64,000 bases of DNA from Saccharibacillus endophyticus (lineage in GTDB: Bacteria > Bacillota > Bacilli > Paenibacillales > Paenibacillaceae), in contig NZ_JAAZWE010000001.1 of NCBI RefSeq assembly GCF_013185185.1, forward strand, positions 1,240,001 to 1,304,000, written 5' to 3'. Positions within the stretch are counted from its first letter, which is position 1, and each line of letters opens with the position of its first letter. Positions 53,497-62,418 of this stretch are shown piece by piece. The translations under genes and the position numbers were made by a program. The notes under the pieces are model-generated. The model saw nothing but the letters and a program-made list of their open reading frames with translations, was not told where the DNA came from and did not search any database.

Positions 53497-55572
53497 ATGA
53501 AATCCCAAGCGAAATTCCGCCCGGACTTCTGGCTGCTCGCCGCGGCGCTGATCGCCCTGTTTTTGAACGGTTGGAACATCTGGGAAGAGACTTACGCCAA
53601 CACGTACTACACCGTAGCCGTCGCGAGCATGATGGAAAATTTCCACAACTTCTTCTATGCTTCGCTCGACTCCGCCGGATCGGTAACGGTCGACAAGCCG
53701 CCGGTCGCGTTCTGGATTCAGACGATCAGCGCTTTGATTTTCGGCCTGCACGGCTGGAGCGTCATCCTGCCGCAAGCGTTGGCAGGCGTCGGCTCCGTCA
53801 TTCTTATCTATCTGCTCGTCAAGCCTTCCTTCGGCACTTGGTCCGCACGCATCGCCGCCTTCGGCATGACGTTCACCCCGGTTGCCGTCGCGGTCAGCCG
53901 CACGAACAACATCGATTGCCTGCTGGTTTTCACGCTGCTGCTCGCGAGCTGGCTGTTGTTCCGGGCCGTGCGAAAAGGCGGAATCTGGAGCCTGCTCGGC
54001 GCATTCGCGATGATCGGCATCGGATTTAACATGAAGATGCTGCAAGCCTACATGGTACTGCCGGCCTTCTATCTCTTCTATCTGTTGGCGGCCAAGCATG
54101 GTTGGAAAAAGAAGGCGACGTCCCTGATTGCAGCTACCGCAGTCGTCGCCGTCGTCTCGGTCTCTTGGGCAGTCGTCGTCGATTCGGTGCCCGCGAGCGA
54201 ACGGCCGTTCATCGGCAGCAGCGGAACCGACTCCGTGATCAATCTCGCGTTCGGCTACAACGGCGTTTCCCGCCTGACGGGCGACCGAAGCACCGGAGCG
54301 GCAGGCGGTTCCGCTCAAGACTTCGGCGGCGGAGGGCGCGGCGGCGAAGGCGGAATGCCGGGCGGACAAGACGGCGGCTTCGGCGGGGCGAACGGCAGAG
54401 GCGCGCCAGGCGGGAACGGCGGCGGCGGAATGTTCAATACGGGCGAAGCCGGTCCGCTGCGCCTTTTCCAATCCGAGCTGTCCGGGCAAGCAAGCTGGTT
54501 GATTCCGCTCGGCCTGATCGGAGCCTTCGCCATATTGGCAAGCTGGCGCAGACGGAACTTCACGGACAAGCATAGGGAAATCATTTTTTGGCTGGCGTGG
54601 CTTGTTCCGGTCGCAGGATTCTTTAGTATCGCGGGCTTTTTCCATCAATATTATCTGATCATGTTGGCGCCTCCGGTCTCGGCATTAGCGGGGGCTTCTA
54701 TTACGGAAATGTGGGACGCTTACCGGAATCGGGAAGGATTGTCTTCCTGGCTGCTGCCTGTATCGGTGCTCGCAACGACCGTGTTCTCCTGGTTCATCCT
54801 TCACCCGTACGACGAGACCATCGGCGGCTTCTGGTCGATCGGCGTGTTGGTTCTCGGTCTCATCGCCGCTGTGCTGCTCGCTTTGTTCAAACGCGGCGAT
54901 CATAACCGTCTACAGCAAGCTTCTCTGATAGGAGCGCTGGCAGCGATGTTTATCGGGCCGATCTACTGGTCGCTCACGCCGATCGTTTACGGACAAAATT
55001 CGCAATTGCCGGCAGCCGGTCCCGACGGCAGCAGTTCAGCATTCGGAGGCGGCGGCCGAAACTTCTCCGGCGCAGATGATCCGGCGAATGCCGGGGCAAT
55101 GCCTGGCAGCCCGGGCCGAAACGGCGGCGGCTTCGGCGGCATGGACGATTCGGAATCCGCCGATCAGGAGCTGCTCGTTTATCTGCGCGAACATAACACG
55201 GGCGAACCCTACCTCATGGCGGTCACCAACTATACGACCGCCGCTCCTTACATGATCGACGAAGACGAAAGCCTCGTCATTTTGAACGGCTTTAACGCTT
55301 CCGACGAAGTTTATACGCCGGAGACGCTCGAAGCGCTCGTACGCGGCGGCAAAGTCAAATACTTCCTGCTCGGCGGCGGCATGGGCGGAGGCGGCCGTGA
55401 CGGCAATTCGGAGGTCACAGACTGGATCACGGAAAACGGCACCGAAATTCCGTCTTCCGAATGGCAAAGTACAACGGACGCAGATGCGGACGCCTCTACT
55501 GCCGATACGCAGAACGCTTTCGGTTTCAACGACAACCTGACGCTATATGAAGTGACACTGACGGAATCCTGA
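53497..55572 (+). CDS. Family 39 glycosyltransferase membrane protein (YkcB-like)
   Basis: A 691-residue integral membrane protein with about 12 membrane segments, related to ArnT/PMT-type GT39 enzymes that use a polyprenyl-phosphate sugar. The acidic start of the first outer loop has the NTYYTVAVASMMEN and SVTVDKPPVAFWIQ patterns. Gly-rich low-complexity inserts (GGGGRGGEGGMPGGQDGG near 270-315 and GGGGRNFSGADD with AMPGSPGRNGGGFGG near 515-555) lie on the outer face. It is followed by the YkcC-like gene, which would make the lipid-linked donor. Regulated probably by the divergent two-component system. Confidence 0.9.
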   Translation: MKSQAKFRPDFWLLAAALIALFLNGWNIWEETYANTYYTVAVASMMENFHNFFYASLDSAGSVTVDKPPVAFWIQTISALIFGLHGWSVILPQALAGVGSVILIYLLVKPSFGTWSARIAAFGMTFTPVAVAVSRTNNIDCLLVFTLLLASWLLFRAVRKGGIWSLLGAFAMIGIGFNMKMLQAYMVLPAFYLFYLLAAKHGWKKKATSLIAATAVVAVVSVSWAVVVDSVPASERPFIGSSGTDSVINLAFGYNGVSRLTGDRSTGAAGGSAQDFGGGGRGGEGGMPGGQDGGFGGANGRGAPGGNGGGGMFNTGEAGPLRLFQSELSGQASWLIPLGLIGAFAILASWRRRNFTDKHREIIFWLAWLVPVAGFFSIAGFFHQYYLIMLAPPVSALAGASITEMWDAYRNREGLSSWLLPVSVLATTVFSWFILHPYDETIGGFWSIGVLVLGLIAAVLLALFKRGDHNRLQQASLIGALAAMFIGPIYWSLTPIVYGQNSQLPAAGPDGSSSAFGGGGRNFSGADDPANAGAMPGSPGRNGGGFGGMDDSESADQELLVYLREHNTGEPYLMAVTNYTTAAPYMIDEDESLVILNGFNASDEVYTPETLEALVRGGKVKYFLLGGGMGGGGRDGNSEVTDWITENGTEIPSSEWQSTTDADADASTADTQNAFGFNDNLTLYEVTLTES

Positions 55573-55609
55573 TTCCGACAAGTCTTTACCTTTCAAGGAG
55601 GCGAATACG

Positions 55610-56884
55610 ATGAATAACCAAGCGCGAATTTCCGTCATCATCCCTATGTACAACGAAGAAGCGGTTATCGCCGAGACGTACCGCCGTTTGTCGGACGTCA
55701 TGCGCCGAACCGGAGAAAGTTATGAACTGTTATTTGTCAATGACGGAGGCACGGATCGCTCGCCGGATATCATCCGCGAGCTGTCGCGTCGGGACGAATC
55801 GGTCAAGCTGATCGGCTTCTCCCGGAACTTCGGTCATCAGATTGCCGTCACGGCAGGCATGGATCATGCGTCCGGCGACGCCGTGGTCATCATCGATGCG
55901 GATCTGCAAGACCCGCCGGAGCTGATTCTCGATATGCTGGACAAATGGCAGGAAGGTTACGAAGTCGTCTATGCCAAGCGCTCCAAGCGCAAAGGCGAAT
56001 CGCTGTTCAAAAAATGGTCCGCCTCCCTCTTTTATCGCGTTCTTCATGCTTCGACCGAAGTGCCGATCCCGGTCGATACCGGCGACTTCCGCCTGATCGA
56101 CCGCAAGGTGTGCGACGAGATGAACCGCCTCGGCGAACGGAATCCGTTCGTGCGCGGGCTGGTGAGCTGGACGGGCTTCCGCCAGGTCGCGATCGAATAC
56201 GAACGGGATGAACGCCTGGCCGGCGAGACCAAATATCCGTTGAAAAAGATGATCAAGCTTTCTTTGGACGGCATCACTTCCTTTTCCCATAAACCGCTCA
56301 AATTGGCCGGTTACGCCGGAGCGTTCATGTCGGCAGCGGGTTTCGTATACATGCTGTACGTCATCGCGATGGCGCTATTTACCGACAGCACGATGCGCGG
56401 CTGGGCTTCCACGATCTGCCTCATGCTGATCTTCAACGGCGTAACGTTGATTATGCTCGGCGTGATCGGCGAATATATCGGACGCATCTATGACGAAGTC
56501 AAAGGCCGCCCGCTCTATATCGTTCGCGAAACGCACAATATGCAGCGTACGCCTTCACGGGAAGCCGATATGCGCAATCGTTCCGTATCTGGCGTATATG
56601 CCCAAGAATCCGTTTATGCTTCCGCTGCCAATCAGCGTGATACCGAATCGGCTGCTCATATCTCCCGCCCTACTGAACGGGTTGACGCTCCTTTGCAGCC
56701 GAGTGCCCGTTCAACCGAGACCGATACGGCTCCGACCGATGGAGGCATCGCGGCTATACCGGTGCATCATGTGGACGCAGACGAACAATCTCTTTTCCGG
56801 AATCACGCCCGCTATCCGACTGGACATGGAACGGCATCCGGCCATGTTGTTCACCATAGCGCGAGAAGGAGCGATCGCCGATGA
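55610..56884 (+). CDS. Family 2 glycosyltransferase (YkcC/GtrB-like) with C-terminal extension
   Basis: A 424-residue protein. A GT2 domain with [25 protein letters not shown] and the DXD-type [11 protein letters not shown], then two C-terminal TM segments (about 235-290). This is the GtrB/DPM1 arrangement that forms polyprenyl-phosphate sugar. Typical members stop near 325 residues; here about 100 hydrophilic residues follow (320-424), Ser/Thr/Asp-rich. AAGGAGG precedes the ATG, and its end overlaps galU by 4 bp. Confidence 0.92.
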   Translation: MNNQARISVIIPMYNEEAVIAETYRRLSDVMRRTGESYELLFVNDGGTDRSPDIIRELSRRDESVKLIGFSRNFGHQIAVTAGMDHASGDAVVIIDADLQDPPELILDMLDKWQEGYEVVYAKRSKRKGESLFKKWSASLFYRVLHASTEVPIPVDTGDFRLIDRKVCDEMNRLGERNPFVRGLVSWTGFRQVAIEYERDERLAGETKYPLKKMIKLSLDGITSFSHKPLKLAGYAGAFMSAAGFVYMLYVIAMALFTDSTMRGWASTICLMLIFNGVTLIMLGVIGEYIGRIYDEVKGRPLYIVRETHNMQRTPSREADMRNRSVSGVYAQESVYASAANQRDTESAAHISRPTERVDAPLQPSARSTETDTAPTDGGIAAIPVHHVDADEQSLFRNHARYPTGHGTASGHVVHHSARRSDRR

Positions 56885-57141
56885 CGATGAGACTCCGCAA
56901 AGCCGTCATTCCCGCCGCAGGCCTGGGAACCCGATTCTTTCCTGCGACCAAAGCCCAACCGAAAGAAATGCTTCCGATCGTCGACAAGCCCGCGATTCAA
57001 TATATTGTCGAGGAAGCTGTCGCATCCGGGATCGAAAGCCTTATTATCGTGACGGGTCGAAACAAGAAGTCGATCGAAGACCACTTCGACAAATCGGCAG
57101 AGCTGGAGCAGCAGCCTGAAGCGAAAAGCAAGTTCGATTGA
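56881..57141 (+). pseudogene. galU: Truncated UTP-glucose-1-phosphate uridylyltransferase
   Basis: The 86 residues match the N-terminal third of GalU: nucleotide-binding loop [35 protein letters not shown] and [14 protein letters not shown]. The normal length is about 290. The frame meets TGA after KSKFD. The following bases still read like degraded GalU (VENVRWI) and then diverge. The sugar-binding and catalytic remainder is missing, so the gene is almost certainly inactive. ATGA overlap with the upstream GT2 gene shows that it once formed an operon with ykcB-ykcC. Confidence 0.85.
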
Positions 57142-57286
57142 GTGGAAAATGTCCGCTGGATTAGATTGCCTGCATGAATTGGTTTCACGACCGGAGTATG
57201 CTCGGGAATCGGCTTCCGGACTAAGCGCGATGCGACAGTCCGGGGATTGAAGCGGAGGATAGCGGAATAGAGTGCACGAGACGGAA

Positions 57287-57331
57287 ATAAAGGCTTCGGT
57301 CCCCATATAGGAACCAAAGCCTTTATTTTAT
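57287..57331 (+). terminator. Intrinsic terminator after the galU remnant
   Basis: AAATAAAGGCTTCGGT and ACCAAAGCCTTTATTT form a stem with T-rich 3' side. Confidence 0.75.
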
Positions 57332-57356
57332 AGAAGAAAAAATTTTCGTTCTAAGC

Positions 57357-57405
57357 TAGGGCATGTACGCAAACTCAACGACGTGCATCTTTTGCTGCCT
57401 TTTCG
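57357..57405. mobile_element. Partial MITE copy forming the 3' end of a gene
   Basis: TAGGGCATGT, CAAAC and GTGCATCTTTTGCTGCCTTT match the right end of the MITE at 27889-28048 (as reverse complement), including the TA flank. The other end is not found. It encodes the last residues of the gene at 57375. Confidence 0.75.
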
Positions 57406-57987
57406 CCCAGCCATAATTCCAGATCCCCGTCATAACTGAAATTTACCGAATCCGAAGGCAGCATCTCCGCCAACTCATCGCGAGTCGTCGCCTCACAAGA
57501 TATTTCGGCTTGTCCTTGTTCGTCCGAGGCGGAATCGGTCAACCAATACCCGCCGATTTCCGTATTGTACGTCCACTCATTCCCCCGCTCGTCCCGATAA
57601 AGGTCCGCTGCTCCTCGGCTTTTGGTCGGAATCGAGAGAAAATCTTGCTCCGCCTGTGCTTCATAATCGGGATTGTTCCGCTTCCGAATCAGGCGTCTGA
57701 ATCCGAACCTCTCCGGCTCTGCCGCCAGCACCCGACCGTCGTCCGCCGATAACACGATTTTTTCTCCTTCCATGAATACAGCTTTGACGGTAAAAGATAA
57801 CGGGATGTCGATCAGACTGTCCATCCCGCCTCCGCTTTCGCGTTGCTCGGACAAAATGCCTTGTTGACGGACGCCGGGCAAACAAAACATTCCTGCCGCG
57901 AAGCTCTTCCAACGCGCTTTCCTCTCCCGACGCCGCATTTCGCATCAGTTCGAGATCTGCCGGATTTTTTTCAAGATCGATTGCCAT
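57375..57987 (-). pseudogene. Small protein gene with internal frameshift; 3' end from a MITE
   Basis: An ATG at 57987 with GGGAGATG upstream starts MAIDLEKNPADLELMRNAAS, but that frame leads into a low-quality Arg-rich stretch. The frame one step away carries the continuation from about 57890 (QQGILSEQRESGG) to 57375: MDSLIDIPLSFTVKAVF, EWTYNTEIGGYWLTD. Either one gene has suffered an indel between about 57840 and 57900, or the protein starts internally (ATG at 57824 after GGAGG). The C-terminus LGEKAAKDARR is encoded by MITE sequence. The family is unknown. Confidence 0.55.
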
Positions 57988-58153
57988 GCTTCATCTCCCT
58001 TTCGCGAATCAGAACAGATCTGCTGAAAAGTGTTGAATTCTTTTGCATCCGTTTGCCCAAAATACGGATATGGGATACGATGCAAACAGACTCTTCCGCG
58101 GCTAAGAAAACGTGTTCCGTCTAAGCCGGACCGGAAACGAAAAGGAGAACGTC

Positions 58154-59353
58154 ATGACGCATAAACGCTATTATGATTCTGCCTATTCCCAAGATTGGAC
58201 AGCGATCATTCAAGAGATTATTCCAAGCGAAAACGGGATTTATGTCCGACTGGACGAGACTTTGTTCTATCCGGAAGGCGGCGGGCAGCCGGGAGACTCC
58301 GGGTGGATCGGCGAAGTCCGTGTACGGGATACATGCAGCAAAAACGGCGAAGTCCTGCATCTCGTTGAAGCTTCGCCCGGCGAGCCGGGGAGCGAAGTCT
58401 CCTGCCGACTGGACTGGGAGCGCCGCTTCGACCATATGCAGCAGCACAGCGGTCAGCATCTGTTATCCGCCACGGTGCTGGAACTGCTCGGCGCTGCCAC
58501 TTTGAGCTTTCACCTGGGCGAGGACTATGCCACCGTCGACGTGGAACGGACAGAATGGACGCAGCACGAATTGGATCAGGTCGAACGGGAAGTCAATGTC
58601 CGCATCATGCGCAATCTGCCGATCAAAAGTTATTTCGTCAGCAGCGAAGAAGCCGCTAATTTGCCGCTCGTCAAAGCCCCTTCCGTTGAAGGAGAGGTTC
58701 GCATCGTCGAGATCGAAGGCATTGAATACAACGCTTGCGGCGGCACGCATGTGAGCGCTACGGGCGAACTCGGCCTGCTCAAGCTGCTGCGCGCCGAGAA
58801 GCAAAAAGGACATCTTCGCTTAACGTTCAAAACTGGACTACGCGCACTCGACGAATTCGTAACGCAAACCAAGGTACTGGCTGCCCTCTCCTCCAAGCTC
58901 AGCACGCCGAAAGAAGAACTTGTCGAACGATTGGAAAAGTGGACCGAGGAGGATCGGCGCAAGCAGACCGAACTCAACGCGCTGCGGCAGCAATTGGACG
59001 ACTATATCGCTCAAGAATTGCTTCATGAAGCCGTGCGTACGGGAGGCCCTATATCAAAACTATTCGGTGATCGGACCGTAAAAGAGCTGCAAAGTCTCGC
59101 GACGGCTCTGACCGCCCGCAACGCCCGGCTTCCTATCCTGCTTGGATCGTTAACGGAATTCAAACTGCTTCTCGCTCACGGCGGCGAAGCCGGTTTCTCT
59201 TGCGGTGTTCTTTTCAAAGAAGTATTGCCTGCTTTCGGTGGCCGCGGCGGAGGTAATGATCGATTGGCGCAGGCAGGATTCGCAGCAGAGTCCGATCTCG
59301 CCGCTTGTTACGACATCCTGAAGCAGCGGCTGAACAATCACGAAATCAAGTAA
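58154..59353 (+). CDS. Alanyl-tRNA editing protein (AlaX-type, with DHHA1)
   Basis: A 399-residue protein. Editing domain: RFDHMQQHSGQHLLS gives the HxxxH zinc pair (H94, H98), and NACGGTH gives the second pair (C195, H199). A helical linker (about 225-290) leads to a C-terminal DHHA1 domain with the Gly-rich GGRGGGNDRLAQAG. It hydrolyses mischarged Ser-tRNA-Ala or Gly-tRNA-Ala in trans. AlaX-type proteins with the C-terminal DHHA1 domain are common in Firmicutes. ATG at 58154 has AAAGGAG 6 nt upstream. Confidence 0.93.
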   Translation: MTHKRYYDSAYSQDWTAIIQEIIPSENGIYVRLDETLFYPEGGGQPGDSGWIGEVRVRDTCSKNGEVLHLVEASPGEPGSEVSCRLDWERRFDHMQQHSGQHLLSATVLELLGAATLSFHLGEDYATVDVERTEWTQHELDQVEREVNVRIMRNLPIKSYFVSSEEAANLPLVKAPSVEGEVRIVEIEGIEYNACGGTHVSATGELGLLKLLRAEKQKGHLRLTFKTGLRALDEFVTQTKVLAALSSKLSTPKEELVERLEKWTEEDRRKQTELNALRQQLDDYIAQELLHEAVRTGGPISKLFGDRTVKELQSLATALTARNARLPILLGSLTEFKLLLAHGGEAGFSCGVLFKEVLPAFGGRGGGNDRLAQAGFAAESDLAACYDILKQRLNNHEIK

Positions 59354-59359
59354 AATAAG

Positions 59360-59395
59360 CGACTCGCAAACAAAATGCTTGTTCGCCTTTTTTTG
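59360..59395 (+). terminator. Weak terminator-like hairpin
   Basis: GCGACTCGCAAACA and TTGTTCGCC pair imperfectly, followed by TTTTTTT, after the alanyl-tRNA editing gene. Confidence 0.55.
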
Positions 59396-59405
59396 TATTT
59401 TTATC

Positions 59406-59449
59406 TTGCCGTTTTGCTCGCATACAAGCTATGATAGAGAATGATTCTC
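59406..59449 (+). promoter_or_regulatory. Promoter with overlapping Fur-type box
   Basis: TTGCCG (59406-59411) and TATGAT (59430-59435) are 18 nt apart. GAGAATGATTCTC (59437-59449) is a perfect palindrome around a central G, the core of a Fur box, just after the -10. It would repress the ABC exporter gene when iron is plentiful. Confidence 0.75.
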
Positions 59450-59542
59450 AATAGACTCTGTTCCGACGGGCCGGCCAAACGCTTCGGATCGGAGATTGAG
59501 GAGTACAGATTAAGAGAGAAAAGAGGGATTGGCATCAACATT

Positions 59543-61255
59543 TTGAAACGTTTCTTCGCCTTTTACCGGCCTTACAAAGGGCTGTTCGTGCTCGACTTCT
59601 GCTGTGCCGTATTTGCCGGCCTGCTCGAACTCGCGTTTCCCATCGCGGTCAACACGTTCATCGACGACCTGCTTCCGGGCGGCAACTGGACCTTGATTCT
59701 GGCAGCGTGTATCGGACTGCTTGCCATCTATGCGCTGAATACGGGCATGCAGTATGTCGTGACGTACTGGGGACATATGCTCGGGATCAACATCGAGACC
59801 GACATGCGCAAAAGCCTTTTCGGAAAACTGCAAAAGCTGTCGTTCCGATTCTACGATAACCATAAGACCGGTCATTTGATCGGCCGGATCACGAACGACT
59901 TGAACGATATCGGCGAACTGGCCCATCACGGACCGGAAGACGTATTTATCGCCGTCATGACTCTCGTCGGTTCGTTTATCCTGATGTACAACATCAGTCC
60001 GGAACTTGCGATCATCACTTTCATTATCATTCCGGTCATGGCTTGGATGATTATCTTCTTCGGTCGCCGCATGACGCGCACGTACAGCCGACTTTTCGGT
60101 AACGTGGGCAACTTCAATTCCCGCATCGAAGACAACATCGGCGGTATCCGCGTGGTGCAATCGTTCGCAAACGAGAAGCACGAGAGCGAACTGTTCGAAG
60201 TCGAGAATCAGGATTTCCGCAAAACCAAGCTGATGGCTTATAAGACAATGGCAGGCAGCATGTCCGTCAACTATATGATGATGCGGCTGATCAGCGTTTT
60301 GGTTCTGGTCTTCGGCGCGTGGTACTTCATTCGCGGCGAGATCCAAATCGGGGAATTCGTAGCCTTCCAATTGCTCGCGAACGTATTCTTCCGACCGATC
60401 GAAAAGATCAATGCCGTTATCGAGAGTTATCCGAAAGGAATCGCCGGTTTCCGCCGTTACCTGGAAATCATGGACACCGATCCGGACATCCAGGACGCTC
60501 CGAATGCCAAAGCCGTCGATTCGTTGAAAGGCGAAATTCACTTCAACAACGTCTCGTTCGGCTATGAACAAGAACGTCCGATTCTTAACGACATCAGTCT
60601 TCAGGTTCACCCGGGCGAGACCGTAGCCTTTGTCGGACCTTCCGGTGCGGGCAAAACGACGATCTGCAGCCTCCTGCCCCGCTTCTATGAAGTTCAAGCC
60701 GGTTCGATCACCGTGGACGGTATGGATATTCGGGACATGACGCTGGAATCGCTGCGCAAACAGATCGGTATCGTTCAGCAGGACGTATTCTTGTTCTCCG
60801 GCACCATCCGCGAGAATATCTCCTACGGCAAACTCGACGCTTCGCTTGAAGAGATCTGGGTTGCCGCCGAACGCGCGCATATGGCCGACGTCATTCGCGC
60901 CATGCCGGAAGGCATGGACACCGTCATCGGCGAACGCGGCGTGAAGCTGTCGGGCGGACAGAAGCAGCGGATGGCGATCGCTCGGATGTTCCTCAAAAAT
61001 CCGCCGATCCTTATCCTCGACGAAGCGACTTCGGCACTCGATACCGAGACGGAGTTGGCGATCCAAAAGTCGCTGTCGGAACTTGCGGTCGGACGCACGA
61101 CGCTCGTCATCGCGCACCGTCTGGCCACGATCAAAAACGCGGACCGCATCATCGTCGTCAGCAAAGACGGCATCGCCGAAGAAGGCAAGCATGAAGAATT
61201 GATCGAAACCGGCGGGATTTACAGCCGTCTGCACCAAGCACAGTTTGGCAGTTGA
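59543..61255 (+). CDS. ABC exporter half-transporter (fused TMD-NBD)
   Basis: About 570 residues (604 if read from 59441). Six TM segments in the first 320 residues, then an NBD: Walker A GPSGAGKTT, Q-loop VQQDVFLFSG, signature LSGGQKQRMA, Walker B ILILDEATSALD and H-loop IAHRLAT. It is a type IV (MsbA/BmrA-like) homodimeric or heterodimeric exporter. The ATG at 59441 lies inside the Fur box at the expected transcription start and has no ribosome binding site, so a downstream start (TTG at 59543 or nearby ATT/ATC after AAAGAGGG) is favoured. Iron control suggests siderophore, haem or metal stress export. Confidence 0.9.
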   Translation: MKRFFAFYRPYKGLFVLDFCCAVFAGLLELAFPIAVNTFIDDLLPGGNWTLILAACIGLLAIYALNTGMQYVVTYWGHMLGINIETDMRKSLFGKLQKLSFRFYDNHKTGHLIGRITNDLNDIGELAHHGPEDVFIAVMTLVGSFILMYNISPELAIITFIIIPVMAWMIIFFGRRMTRTYSRLFGNVGNFNSRIEDNIGGIRVVQSFANEKHESELFEVENQDFRKTKLMAYKTMAGSMSVNYMMMRLISVLVLVFGAWYFIRGEIQIGEFVAFQLLANVFFRPIEKINAVIESYPKGIAGFRRYLEIMDTDPDIQDAPNAKAVDSLKGEIHFNNVSFGYEQERPILNDISLQVHPGETVAFVGPSGAGKTTICSLLPRFYEVQAGSITVDGMDIRDMTLESLRKQIGIVQQDVFLFSGTIRENISYGKLDASLEEIWVAAERAHMADVIRAMPEGMDTVIGERGVKLSGGQKQRMAIARMFLKNPPILILDEATSALDTETELAIQKSLSELAVGRTTLVIAHRLATIKNADRIIVVSKDGIAEEGKHEELIETGGIYSRLHQAQFGS

Positions 61256-61318
61256 TCAAAGAGGGTTAATGTAGGGAAGAAGTTCAATCGCTGAAGTCGA
61301 TAAGGAGATGAAAATCCG

Positions 61319-61651
61319 ATGGACGAAACAACGAAACGGCGCCTGGCCCGAATCGTGATGGGCACGCTGGCCGGAGCCGGCGCAGCCTGGTTTCTCACTT
61401 CCAACAAAAGCGCCGGTACCCGGCAACAGATCCGCAAATTCGCGATTCAAACCAAGGAAAAAGGGTTGGAGTTGGGCCACGAGACTGCCGAGAAAACACG
61501 CGATCTGATCGCGCTCGGACGCGAAGTGTCCAGCGACGAAGATTGGAAAGAAGCCATCGAGACTCTGGAGATCAAGCCTTCGGCGGAAACGGACGACTCC
61601 TCTGCTGATCCTTCTGAAGCTGCATCGCATTTGCAAGTTGTGAAGGATTAA
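61319..61651 (+). CDS. YtxH-like small protein
   Basis: A 110-residue protein: basic start, hydrophobic segment (about 12-26, GTLAGAGAAWFLTSN), then a charged helix rich in Lys/Glu and an acidic tail. YtxH-type proteins are stress-associated membrane-proximal helices of unknown function. A second, larger YtxH-like gene lies about 770 bp away. AAGGAGATG precedes the ATG. Confidence 0.75.
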   Translation: MDETTKRRLARIVMGTLAGAGAAWFLTSNKSAGTRQQIRKFAIQTKEKGLELGHETAEKTRDLIALGREVSSDEDWKEAIETLEIKPSAETDDSSADPSEAASHLQVVKD

Positions 61652-61705
61652 ACGGAAAAACGTCCCTTTTGCGGGCGTCAAATTGCTCTCGAAAGTTACG
61701 TTGGC

Positions 61706-61897
61706 GCGAGAATCGAGAAGACTCCGAGAGAAATTCGTTAGCGTATGCTTACGATGTGCCTTTCTTCGAAAGCCTTCAGGTCGCGTGTTGAAATCGGGAA
61801 AAAGGATTAAATTTTTATTTGTATTTTCCCGATTTCAAAGGCGAACGCTAACGCTCCTGCACTGAATTTCTCTCTCCGTCTTCTCGCTTCCAGCTAC
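61706..61897. repeat. Giant imperfect palindrome, family A copy 3
   Basis: Outer arms CGAGAAGAC and GTCTTCTCG, then GAGAGAAATTC with GAATTTCTCTC, and an inner stem TTGAAATCGGGAAAA with TTTTCCCGATTTCAA. The shared single-stranded pieces are AAATTCGTT on the left and TTTCAAAGGCG...CACTGAATTT on the right. The paired sequences differ from the other copies. Confidence 0.65.
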
Positions 61898-61918
61898 GTT
61901 GGACTTTCTCGACACATT

Positions 61919-61941
61919 GACGCCCTTCGGGGCGTTTTTTG
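61919..61941 (+). terminator. Terminator-like hairpin
   Basis: GACGCCC and GGGGCG around TTC, with a TTTTTTG tail. Confidence 0.6.
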
Positions 61942-62177
61942 TTTGTGTGGGTAGATAAGGTAAAGACAGAAGACATCGAAGATTTGATACTTATGAAAAC
62001 TGCGGCTGAAGCAACTCCTTTATTTTTCATAAATGCACCCCATTTAACACGTCGACCCTAGTACCAAAATTCAGTCTTGTTCAAATCCATTCCTTTACGC
62101 ACTTATATCCTTTTCATTCTCTCTTGTAACTTGATTCTTCTATGGATCTTTTTCTTTTGCTTTTTCTCTTCTCCCCT

Positions 62178-62345
62178 CCAATCGAGAAATCCGATTCCGG
62201 CTCAATCCCAGCGGAGGGGGAAATTCAGTGAAAGACGCCTTTGAACTTATAAAGCCGTAGGCTTTATAAGTGAGACAGCGTCTTGAACGAATTTACCCCG
62301 CAGCGCCTCGATTGAGCCACCCCCGTCGAATTTTCTCGATTTCCC
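62178..62345. repeat. Giant imperfect palindrome, family A copy 2
   Basis: In the orientation opposite to copy 1. Outer arms AATCGAGAAA with TTTCTCGATT, then GGCTCAATC with GATTGAGCC, AAATTC/GAATTT, AGACGC/GCGTCT and a terminal stem CTTATAAAG/CTTTATAAG. Internal unpaired pieces TGTCTCAC, GTTCA and GTTCAAAG are identical to those of copy 1, while outer and terminal stems are different. Confidence 0.75.
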
Positions 62346-62418
62346 CCTGCTAACTCTGTTCAGAAACGTAACTATGGGTAATACTAAAGAAGAAGACTTT
62401 TAGACAGGAGGCTTACAT

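Larger units (their letters stand above)
61654..62418. other. Intergenic region with two giant palindromes
   Basis: The 765 bp between the YtxH genes hold family A copies at about 61706-61897 and 62178-62345, and a terminator-like hairpin at 61919-61941 (GACGCCC/GGGGCGTTTTTT). No other gene is supported; the part around 61942-62177 is AT-rich without recognised features. Confidence 0.6.

Noticed and set aside
54300-54440. GGC-rich stretch in the ykcB-like gene as a tandem repeat element
   Set aside because: It is in frame and encodes Gly-rich loops known to vary in this type of membrane glycosyltransferase, so it is protein low complexity rather than an inserted element.
59510-61237. 575-codon minus-strand frame opposite the ABC exporter
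   Set aside because: Shadow frame; the exporter on the plus strand carries every expected motif.
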